NCBI RefSeq assembly: GCF_024808255.1
Contig: NZ_JANTYS010000022.1
Span: 1 to 64,000, forward strand
Reading direction: 5' to 3'
DNA: 64,000 nt
DNA from: Mucilaginibacter dorajii
GTDB lineage: Bacteria > Bacteroidota > Bacteroidia > Sphingobacteriales > Sphingobacteriaceae
Positions 43,572 through 50,709 of the stretch are shown piece after piece. The first letter of the stretch is position 1. Each line of letters opens with the position of its first letter. The notes under the pieces are model-generated. The model saw only the letters and a list, made by a program, of their open reading frames with translations. It searched no databases and was not told where the DNA came from. Made by a program: the position numbers and the translations under genes.

Positions 43572-44273
43572 ATGGTATTAAAATGTATTGCTATTGATGA
43601 TGAACCCCTGGCGCTAAAGCTGATTGCGGGTTACGTAGCCCGTTTCCCGTTGCTGCAATTGGTGCAAACATTTGAGGATGCCATTACCGGTGCCGAATTC
43701 CTGAAGGCCAACCCTGTTGACTTGCTGTTTGTTGACATCAACATGCCCGACATTACAGGCATCGACCTGGTGCGCTCATTGGATGTAAAACCCATGGTAA
43801 TATTTACCACCGCCTACAAAAACTTTGCTTACGAAGGCTTTGAGTTAGAAGCCATTGACTATATCCTGAAGCCAATCGATTTTAAACGTTTTGAAAAAGC
43901 GGTTGAAAAGGCTATTGAATATCACCGGTACAAAACCAAACCTACCGATGAACAGACTGATGAAAGCCTGTATGTGTACTCGGAATACCGCATGGTAAAA
44001 ATCGATCTTAATTCAATAGAGTATATTGAAAGCATGGAAGACTATATCAAGATCCATGTAGCCAATGCCAAAACCATACTTACCCTGATGCCATTGAAAA
44101 AGGTATTGGAAAAGTTGCCGGCCGATAAATTCCAGCGCATTCACCGCAGCTACATAGTACCCATCAGTAAAATCCGTTCTATCCAAAACCGTAAGGTTAA
44201 ACTAACCGATACCGAGCTACCCGTTAGCGAAAGCTATCTCGACTTTGTGCGCAACTGGATGAAGTCAAGATAA
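43572..44273 (+). CDS. LytTR-family response regulator
   Basis: This 233-residue regulator has an N-terminal receiver (1-115): CIAIDDEPLALKL, phosphoacceptor Asp in LLFVDINMPDITG, and Lys in AIDYILKPIDF. The C-terminal LytTR DNA-binding domain has IEYIESMEDYIKIH and FQRIHRSYIVPISKI. The usual membrane kinase partner (histidine kinase of the LytS type) is not adjacent. The start is 26 bp after the miaE-like gene. Confidence 0.94.
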   Translation: MVLKCIAIDDEPLALKLIAGYVARFPLLQLVQTFEDAITGAEFLKANPVDLLFVDINMPDITGIDLVRSLDVKPMVIFTTAYKNFAYEGFELEAIDYILKPIDFKRFEKAVEKAIEYHRYKTKPTDEQTDESLYVYSEYRMVKIDLNSIEYIESMEDYIKIHVANAKTILTLMPLKKVLEKLPADKFQRIHRSYIVPISKIRSIQNRKVKLTDTELPVSESYLDFVRNWMKSR

Positions 44274-44434
44274 GCTACGTTATCACTACCCAAACATTAT
44301 TCATCCATACATAATGCCCGTTCACCGATACATGATTGGTTAAACAGCCCGGCAAACGCATCTTTACATCGTTATCCAGCGGCGTTGCAGGGCAAAGTTG
44401 GGTAACGATACCCTTTTTTCATAATAGTTTCGAT

Positions 44435-44473
44435 AAAAGCGTCTGTGTTACAAATACACAGGCGCTTTTTTTT
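44435..44473. terminator. Bidirectional terminator between lytTR and the membrane glycosyltransferase
   Basis: The stem AAAAGCGTCTGTGT pairs with ACACAGGCGCTTTT (one G-T) around TACAAAT and ends in T8. It lies 2 bp from the stop of the minus-strand gene. Confidence 0.8.
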
Positions 44474-44474
44474 A

Positions 44475-45845
44475 TTATGCTTCCGTTTGATAGTTTTTCA
44501 ACCGGGCCAAATCAATGGCAAACCAAGCCTCGTCGATATAGGAAAATAACAAAATTACAAGCGCGGGCATGGCAGGTAATATCAACCGTGGATATTCTGA
44601 ATAGCCACCCAACACGGCTATGGTCAACTGCATTACAACAATCATCCACAAAACCATCCTAAACCAAGGCATTCGTTTCGTTTTGATACAGGTGTAAATG
44701 ATAGATACGAAACTAAGCACAATAAAAATATATAGCAGATTAAACGTAGCACAAAACATAATATGCTCCACATTTTCAATTCGGTATGCCAGGAAGCTAT
44801 TTTTATGAGCGGCGTAATTGGTAAATAGATTGACAGCCGATAGGTCCGTTAATTTACCGCAAATATACCAGGCGTAAGTAGCGAGCCGGTTTTTTATACA
44901 CGCTATAATGAACCGGTGAACCCTATCCGGCTCAAAACGTTTAGCGATATTGATGCCCAGTGCCGGTTTACCGTTGTTTTGCTTTTGTAACTCGATATTA
45001 TATTTTAACGCGCCAGATAATTCGGGATCATTGCCGCTTTGGTAAATGCCTGCATTAATTACCTCGGTCATCCCGTTATCGTTACTCACGGTAGAAATTC
45101 CATTAAAGTTGGCATTCATTTTATTTAAATGCGAATAGCCGAAAATTAAAAAGAGCACCAATACGGATGCCGCCAACCCCGAAAGGCATATTTTCCAGTC
45201 TCTTTTGAAAATCAGCAATCTCATCAACCAAAACACAATAACAAAAGGAAGCAGGTAGATAAAAGCTGGCCTAAGCATTATGGCTATAAAAACATATAAG
45301 GTTATCAACCATGCTTTCCAACTTGCAGGCTTTTGCAGATATCGCGTCAGCATAAAAACAAACAGCAGGCAGCAATTAACAGAAAGCGATTCGGTGAGGA
45401 TTAATTTATCAAAGTTGATAACTGGCAGCATAACGCCATATAACAGCGATGCGACAAGCACTACACCAGGTGATTTAAAAATCGGTGTAACTGTTTTATA
45501 AAACAGCACTATCCCCAAAAAGGAGATGATAATCTGAGCAACAACCACATGATCAATTAAACTCTGCTCCCCTAATAAACCTATCAGCTTAATAAAATAA
45601 GGATAAACAGGTGTACGCCGACCTTCGGTTTGGCCGTGCAGGATATTGGCGCTGTAGCTTAAGTAGCCAGCGCTATCAGGAGCAATGGTGTTTAATAAAA
45701 CTGAATAGTAGATAAACCTTGTAACCCCGCTGATAGCTAAAATTAAAAACAACGGGCTGCGGATAACTTTTAACAGCCTATTACGCCATCCGTTTCCAGG
45801 GGCAGATGATGTTGGGTCTTGCTGAAGATTTAAGGGTTTATCCAC
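44475..45845 (-). CDS. GT-C fold membrane glycosyltransferase (family GT39/ArnT-like)
   Basis: This 456-residue protein has about ten membrane helices. The first loop has TIAPDSAGYLSYSANILHG, a typical Asp-containing catalytic loop of lipid-linked-sugar glycosyltransferases, followed by RRTPVYPYF. It would transfer sugars from a polyprenyl carrier on the outer side of the inner membrane. The acceptor is unknown. It is 48 bp after the flavin monooxygenase stop and in the same direction. Confidence 0.85.
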   Translation of the reverse strand: MDKPLNLQQDPTSSAPGNGWRNRLLKVIRSPLFLILAISGVTRFIYYSVLLNTIAPDSAGYLSYSANILHGQTEGRRTPVYPYFIKLIGLLGEQSLIDHVVVAQIIISFLGIVLFYKTVTPIFKSPGVVLVASLLYGVMLPVINFDKLILTESLSVNCCLLFVFMLTRYLQKPASWKAWLITLYVFIAIMLRPAFIYLLPFVIVFWLMRLLIFKRDWKICLSGLAASVLVLFLIFGYSHLNKMNANFNGISTVSNDNGMTEVINAGIYQSGNDPELSGALKYNIELQKQNNGKPALGINIAKRFEPDRVHRFIIACIKNRLATYAWYICGKLTDLSAVNLFTNYAAHKNSFLAYRIENVEHIMFCATFNLLYIFIVLSFVSIIYTCIKTKRMPWFRMVLWMIVVMQLTIAVLGGYSEYPRLILPAMPALVILLFSYIDEAWFAIDLARLKNYQTEA

Positions 45846-45893
45846 GATGAATTGTTGCTATTAACAATTCGTGGATGGAGGGGAAAAGGTTGC

Positions 45894-47540
45894 CTAAGCG
45901 CCTTGATAATAGTTTTTAAAGTCGCCGGTTTTATCTGGAGCCATGCCCCCTACTACCCCCACCACGTTCTGCAGATAGTTATCCATCATATCAATATCAA
46001 CCACATCGTTCATAAAACCAATATGCAGATCGGGCCGAACGATGATGGCCATTTTTCGATTCTTTTTGATGCCGAAAGCATCAAACACCTGTTGATTTTT
46101 GACCGATGGTGGCAGGTAAAAAAAGTTAAGGTTAGCAGGATACTTTTGGGTGATCCATTTGGCAAGGGTAAACAGGTCTATCTCCTGTAGTTTGCCAAGG
46201 GTTATCATGGTAAAGCCGGGTTTGCTGCACCATTCATGCAAATCGGTTTCCAGCTGTTTCTTTTCGTCGAATACCTTAAGATAGGGCAATCTATCGCCCG
46301 CCTTTATTTGTATCGATTGGCTCAGGTGCAGATTGAGCTGGCTATCGCGATAGCTGATACCCGTTTGTGATACCCGCTTAAAAAACGCATCCCTAATATT
46401 GGGTTTGCCCCAAACAGTTTTAAGTATCGACGGCAATACGAACTTCTTAAACAGACCGATAAGCCAATTGCGGGATAGGATCATTTTAAAGATCCTGTCA
46501 GTAGTATTGAGCAGGTCTTTGGCAACAGGCATCCGTTCGGCGACGTAGCTATCCAAAATAGATGCTTTGATTTGTCCGTTTACCACACCCGCCAGTTTCC
46601 AGGCCAGGTTATAGGCATCCTGTAAACCGGTGTTCATCCCCTGCCCGCCAACCGGCGAGTGGATGTGTGCTGCATCGCCAATTAAAAAGCAGCGCTGCAC
46701 TCTAAATTTATCGGCCATGCGGTGGTGTAACCTGTATTCGGTAAACCAATTGGCATGCGCTATTTCAATCTCCTGCCCGGTTACGGCATTCAAAAACGGC
46801 AAAACATCTTCAATCTGTAAATCGGTTTTGTTATCAAAACCATCGGGCAGGTTACCAACAATGCGGTAGCAGGCATCTTCGGGCATCGGGAAAAATCCGA
46901 CAAAGCCTTTTTTACTTAAAAACAAGTCTACCTTATCACCAAACTTACCAGCAAGTTTAACATCGGCCAAATAAAATTTATGCTGATAGGTATCGCCCGA
47001 AAATGGAATCTGTAACTGCTTGCGTATAATGCTGTGGGCACCATCGGCACCAACCAGCCAATCACAAGTGAGTATTTGCTCAGTTTCTCCGGTTTGTAGC
47101 TGTACAGCTACCTGCCCGGCACTTTGAGTAAGGCTTAACAGCGATGTATTCCAGTAAACCGGGCAGCAATTGAGCGTTAAAAAATCAAGCAGCAAGCGCT
47201 CGTTTTTACTTTGCTGATACATCAGGATATAAGGAAAAGCGGTTTGCCCTTCTCCTACATTATCCAGCGATAATTCGGCAACTTGTTTTCCCTCCTGGTT
47301 AAAAGTTACACCGCCGCCCTTTTTACCACCTTCAAGTATTTTATCAATAACACCCATTTGCCGGTAAATTTCCAGCGAACGGGACTGCACGGCCAATGCC
47401 TTTGATTGATTAGTTGGCCCTTGCTTGTTATCAATAATAATGGGCTGCACGCCATAACGCAACAGTTGGGCGGCCATCATCAATCCCGAAGGGCCGGCGC
47501 CTACGATCAACACACTGGTATGTTGCTGCGTAATTTGCAT
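45894..47540 (-). CDS. FAD-dependent aromatic-ring monooxygenase (PheA/TfdB type)
   Basis: This 548-residue flavoprotein has the FAD motif VLIVGAGPSGLM, the DG motif WLVGADGAHSIIRK and the GDAAHIHSPVGGQGMNTGLQDA block. The C-terminal thioredoxin-like part is less conserved (about 400-548). It hydroxylates phenols or aromatic acids with NAD(P)H. The methyltransferase gene ends 3 bp upstream of its start, so these are co-transcribed. Confidence 0.92.
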   Translation of the reverse strand: MQITQQHTSVLIVGAGPSGLMMAAQLLRYGVQPIIIDNKQGPTNQSKALAVQSRSLEIYRQMGVIDKILEGGKKGGGVTFNQEGKQVAELSLDNVGEGQTAFPYILMYQQSKNERLLLDFLTLNCCPVYWNTSLLSLTQSAGQVAVQLQTGETEQILTCDWLVGADGAHSIIRKQLQIPFSGDTYQHKFYLADVKLAGKFGDKVDLFLSKKGFVGFFPMPEDACYRIVGNLPDGFDNKTDLQIEDVLPFLNAVTGQEIEIAHANWFTEYRLHHRMADKFRVQRCFLIGDAAHIHSPVGGQGMNTGLQDAYNLAWKLAGVVNGQIKASILDSYVAERMPVAKDLLNTTDRIFKMILSRNWLIGLFKKFVLPSILKTVWGKPNIRDAFFKRVSQTGISYRDSQLNLHLSQSIQIKAGDRLPYLKVFDEKKQLETDLHEWCSKPGFTMITLGKLQEIDLFTLAKWITQKYPANLNFFYLPPSVKNQQVFDAFGIKKNRKMAIIVRPDLHIGFMNDVVDIDMMDNYLQNVVGVVGGMAPDKTGDFKNYYQGA

Positions 47541-47543
47541 TAC

Positions 47544-48254
47544 CTATCCATGAAAAAGTAAAAAGATGGTTGGCCTTTTATGCAATTCGGGCACTTTCTT
47601 TTGCCACTCGGCTATGGTTTTGGTTTGCACAAATTCGGTAGCTGCGGTAAGATCTGTAGCTATGCACAATTTTGTTTTTGGTGACGCCGTTTTCAGGATC
47701 TCCTCCAACAACGGATTATTACGGAAGGGCGTTTCAATGAAAATCTGTGTCTGGTCGTTTTTGGTAGCCAAAGTTTCCAATTCTTTGATCTTTTTTGAAC
47801 GGAGTAATTTATCAATAGGCAGGTAACCATTAAACGTAAAACTTTGCCCGTTAAAGCCCGAGGCCATCAGCGCCAGCAAAATAGAACTTGGCCCAACCAG
47901 GGGTACTACCTTAATGCCCATACGGTGGGCCTTGTCAACAATTTCGGCACCAGGGTCTGCTATACCGGGGCAGCCGGCTTCGCTCATCAGGCCAACATCG
48001 TTGCCGGCCTGCAGACCTTTAAAAAAGTCGGCTTTGCCCATATCACGGTTATGTTTGCTGTAATCATGAATAAGCAACTCACTTTGCGGGGTTTTTAAAC
48101 CAGCTTCTTTTAAAAACTTGCGGGCGGTTTTCTCATTCTCCACAATGTATTCTTTAATACTGTTAATGGTATCAACCAAATACGGGGTGAATGATTTTGC
48201 TGCCGCTTCATCGGCAAGGGGTACGGGTATTAAATAAAGGGTTCCATAGGGCAT
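47544..48254 (-). CDS. RsmI-like SAM-dependent methyltransferase (tetrapyrrole methylase fold)
   Basis: This 236-residue protein is a shorter RsmI-like member common in Bacteroidota. It has GTLYLIPVPLAD, GLMSEAGCPGIADPG and VPLVGPSSILLALMASG. RsmI methylates 16S rRNA C1402 at the ribose; whether this shorter type does so is unknown. It precedes the flavin monooxygenase by 3 bp. Confidence 0.9.
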   Translation of the reverse strand: MPYGTLYLIPVPLADEAAAKSFTPYLVDTINSIKEYIVENEKTARKFLKEAGLKTPQSELLIHDYSKHNRDMGKADFFKGLQAGNDVGLMSEAGCPGIADPGAEIVDKAHRMGIKVVPLVGPSSILLALMASGFNGQSFTFNGYLPIDKLLRSKKIKELETLATKNDQTQIFIETPFRNNPLLEEILKTASPKTKLCIATDLTAATEFVQTKTIAEWQKKVPELHKRPTIFLLFHG

Positions 48255-48310
48255 ATTGCAAAGTTGGTGTTTTTTGTTTAATTTAAGCTATTGAAAGGAG
48301 CCTGAAAAAT

Positions 48311-49027
48311 ATGAAACCACTGGGCGTTAACTGGTTTATTGAGGGATTTATTGATTTTGAGCACAAAAAATACCTGCTGCTAAGCTATCTGCAGGAAATT
48401 AACCGCCACTTTGATAAAAGCCGGTTATACCCCAACCTGGCCGATCTTATTTTTCACTATAACAACCTGGTAGATTTTAAGAAGAATAAATCGCTCATGC
48501 AGCAAGCCTTTCCGCAGCGCTTAACCCAGGCCGATATCGACGCTGTAAAGCTCACCTATCAAAAGATCATCCAGGACGATCAAAGCATGCAGGAAATAGA
48601 ACAGATCATTGCCTTTGCTATTGCCCAAATGAGCCCCGCTATTGAGTTGGGTAAAGAGATTTACGACTTTGTGGAAAGCAGGCTAAACATTAACCCTATT
48701 GGTATTATGCCACTGATGCCGTACCACGGTTATTTTTCGCTCCGCAACGGTAAAGAGCGCACCGGCTTTATTTACGAATACCAGATTACCATATTTGAAG
48801 GGAAAGATGATAAATACCGCGGCATCAATATTAATTTTATTGATAACTATGAGTATAGCATTGTAAACACCCCAGAAGCCCTGAAACTAAACTTAATTAA
48901 CCGCAATAAGTTTATCCCCAACCCGGCGGTTTATTATGTACACAGCGATATCACCTTTCCGCTTGAACAAACTTTACTGCCGGTAGCTAAAAGAAGCTTG
49001 GTGAAATATATATCCAATGCGGCGTAA
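48311..49027 (+). CDS. Conserved Bacteroidota protein of unknown function
   Basis: I do not recognise a named family. The 238-residue protein starts VNWFIEGFIDFEHKKYLLLSYL and has helical content to about residue 130. A beta-rich part follows (PLMPYHGYFSLRNGKERTGFI, TIFEGKDDKYRGININFID). There is no signal peptide or membrane helix, so it is cytosolic. It is divergent from the RsmI-like gene by 56 bp. Its length and even codon use say it is a real gene. Confidence 0.8.
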   Translation: MKPLGVNWFIEGFIDFEHKKYLLLSYLQEINRHFDKSRLYPNLADLIFHYNNLVDFKKNKSLMQQAFPQRLTQADIDAVKLTYQKIIQDDQSMQEIEQIIAFAIAQMSPAIELGKEIYDFVESRLNINPIGIMPLMPYHGYFSLRNGKERTGFIYEYQITIFEGKDDKYRGININFIDNYEYSIVNTPEALKLNLINRNKFIPNPAVYYVHSDITFPLEQTLLPVAKRSLVKYISNAA

Positions 49028-49030
49028 TGT

Positions 49031-49145
49031 CTGAACCGGGATTCATTGGATTAAAGGATTAACAGGATTTGCGTGAAACAATCCGGATTAATCAAAATCC
49101 CAAAAATCTAATTAATCTGTTTAATCCGGGTTCAGAAAAAATCCC
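49031..49145. repeat. Inverted repeat with CTGAACCGGGATT ends
   Basis: CTGAACCGGGATTCATTGG on the left and CTGTTTAATCCGGGTTCAG on the right pair. The same element lies at 50419-50522 and partly at 3538-3580. Confidence 0.85.
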
Positions 49146-49212
49146 GATCCAAAAAAGGCCGTTACTTTCATAACAGCCCTTCTTAAAAAATCATTAAAAT
49201 CTAAAGAACGGG

Positions 49213-49689
49213 TTATTCTAAGGTAATCTGCCTTCTGATGCTTTCCTCAAGCGATATGAAGGTTTCGGTACGTTGAATGCCTTTTACACCCTGTATCTGT
49301 TCGTTTAAAACTTCGCGCAGGTGGGTGGTATCGTGGCACACAATTTTGGCAAATATGCTCCATTCGCCTGTGGTATAGTGCAATTCGACTATCTCTTTTA
49401 TAGTTTTCAGCTGCTTTACAGCCTCATTATATTGTGATCCTTTTTCAAGATATATCCCCAAAAAGGCGGTAATATCGTACCCTAATTTTTGCGGATCAAC
49501 CTCTAAACTGGCGCCTTTAATTACCCCCATCTCCTCTAACTTTTTCATCCTCACGTGGATAGTTCCGCCAGAAACGATTAACTCTTTAGCTATCTCGGTG
49601 TATGGCGTGGTAGCATTTTTCATTAATATTGATAAAATCTGGATATCAAGATTATCAATTTCTAAATTTTGAGCTTTTCTGTGGGACAT
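49213..49689 (-). CDS. Lrp/AsnC-family transcriptional regulator
   Basis: This 158-residue regulator has an N-terminal HTH (LDIQILSILMKNATTPYTEIAKEL, IHVRMKKLEEMGVIKG) and a C-terminal RAM ligand domain (EVDPQKLGYDITAFLGIYL, VELHYTTGEWSIF). Lrp proteins bind an amino acid and form octamers. It is divergent from the tRNA-like pair, with about 150 bp between, so it may sense and control them; that is inference. Confidence 0.94.
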   Translation of the reverse strand: MSHRKAQNLEIDNLDIQILSILMKNATTPYTEIAKELIVSGGTIHVRMKKLEEMGVIKGASLEVDPQKLGYDITAFLGIYLEKGSQYNEAVKQLKTIKEIVELHYTTGEWSIFAKIVCHDTTHLREVLNEQIQGVKGIQRTETFISLEESIRRQITLE

Positions 49690-49763
49690 AAATTTGAATA
49701 TCTATATTGAAATACAAGTTTAATTAAAATTTGAATAAAAATAAAATATTTTTGTTGAAATAT

Positions 49764-49794
49764 TTGCAAGGAATTGACAGGTCTCTTAAATTTG
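49764..49794 (+). promoter_or_regulatory. Promoter of the tRNA-like pair
   Basis: TTG at 49764-49766, 20-bp spacer, then TAAATTTG at 49787-49794, a good Bacteroidota promoter. The first tRNA-like body starts 47 bp later. Confidence 0.65.
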
Positions 49795-49840
49795 TATCAA
49801 GCAAATGACAATTGCCGACCGTTCTTTAAAAGAAAAACAA

Positions 49841-49952
49841 TGTTGGGTGGTGAAATTTTTGGCAGACACACCTCCTTGTCCCGGTGGCGGAGATCATAGA
49901 AAACCCGAAGCGGGCTAACTACTCTGTGGAGGTTCGAATCCTTCCCCAACAG
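49841..49952 (+). tRNA. tRNA-like gene 1, type II body, predicted anticodon GUC, G73, no CCA
   Basis: A full cloverleaf can be drawn. Acceptor TGTTGGG pairs with CCCAACA (49945-49951); then G73. T8, D stem GTG/CAC with a 14-base D loop containing GG, T loop TTCGAAT with GGAGG/CCTTC stem, T54, T55, C56 and A58. Anticodon stem CCTCC/GGTGG has a T-T mismatch at 29-41; loop TTGTCCC gives GUC (49878-49880). The variable arm (49888-49927, 40 bases) has stem CGGAG/CTCTG and an inner CCCG-AAG-CGGG hairpin, far larger than in normal Leu or Ser tRNAs. The D-arm is like tRNA-Leu, but G73 and a long arm fit Ser, and the anticodon is that of Asp. Not a standard tRNA. Confidence 0.65.
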
Positions 49953-49981
49953 CAAATCCATGAAAGACGGGATTTTTAAAA

Positions 49982-50097
49982 TGTAGGATGGTGAAATTTT
50001 TGGCAGACACACCTCCTTGTCGCGGTGGCGGAGAAATTGGGAAACTTTTAGCAATAAAAATAACCACTCCGTGGAGGTTCGACTCCTTCTCCTACAG
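49982..50097 (+). tRNA. tRNA-like gene 2, type II body, predicted anticodon GUC, G73, no CCA
   Basis: It is a tandem paralogue of gene 1, 29 bp downstream. Acceptor TGTAGGA pairs with TCCTACA, different from gene 1 at two positions, each with its partner changed too. D arm is identical. Anticodon loop is TTGTCGC, again GUC (50019-50021). The variable arm (50029-50072, 44 bases) has stem CGGAG/CTCCG and an unrelated A-rich inner loop of 33 bases. T loop TTCGACT, stem GGAGG/CCTTC, G73. The terminator at 50131-50166 ends the unit. Confidence 0.65.
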
Positions 50098-50130
50098 CTC
50101 TTCTCATAATTTAGGTTTATAATTGGTTAG

Positions 50131-50166
50131 TAAAGGCCCCTGCCCATCAGGGGCTTTGCTGTTTTT
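50131..50166 (+). terminator. Terminator of the tRNA-like pair
   Basis: The stem AAAGGCCCCTG pairs with CAGGGGCTTT around CCCAT, followed by TTTTT. It is 34 bp past the second body. Confidence 0.85.
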
Positions 50167-50709
50167 AAGACTTTTTTTGGGGGACTTTTGAGATTTTGGG
50201 ACTGTGAGACTTTGGGACGAAAGACGGTCAGACAAGGGACAAAAGATTAAATTCCCTCATATCACTAAAATTTCAAGACTACTACAACACAACTCTTAGT
50301 AACTCATAACTGCTATTATATACCATAACGGGCGTTGCCTTCGGCCGGGCGTTCCGCTCATACTACACTGGTTATTAACCACATGGCCGGTATACGCTAC
50401 AATATAACGCGTTTCATCAGAACCGGGATTCATTGGATTAATGGATTACAGGACTTTTTCTGAATGCGATCAAAATCCAGAAATCTGATAAATCTGCTTA
50501 ATCCCGGTTCAGAAAAAATCCCATAGTCCCAAAGTCTAACAGTCCAATCGTCCACCAAAAGAAATATTGTGTCACAATAACACAATAGGTATTGACACAT
50601 CAATTTTTAATTATAAATTTGGTGAGTGTACCAATTGTAATAAATTGATACAAAGCCCCTAAACACCGTCCTCAAAACACCAATTAACCAACACACATAA
50701 TAAGTCGAT
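50167..50709. other. Intergenic repeats before the ThuA gene
   Basis: There is no gene here. GGGACTTTTGAGAT-type tracts (50180-50240), a diverged GGGCGTTGCC ... CCGGTATACGCT repeat (about 50329-50400), and a copy of the AACCGGGATTCATTGG inverted repeat (50419-50522) fill it. A GTGTCACAATAACACAATAGGTATTGACAC stretch near 50570-50600 could be an operator: TGTCA and TGACA halves are seen. Confidence 0.6.

Noticed and set aside
49797..50054. 85-codon ORF on the minus strand with a repeated KEVCLPKIS segment
   Set aside because: It is the reverse of the two tRNA-like genes; the repeat in the protein reflects the RNA gene duplication.
49841..50097. Ordinary tRNA-Leu or tRNA-Asp
   Set aside because: Leu would need A73 and a Leu anticodon, and Asp has no long variable arm. 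Neither fits all features.
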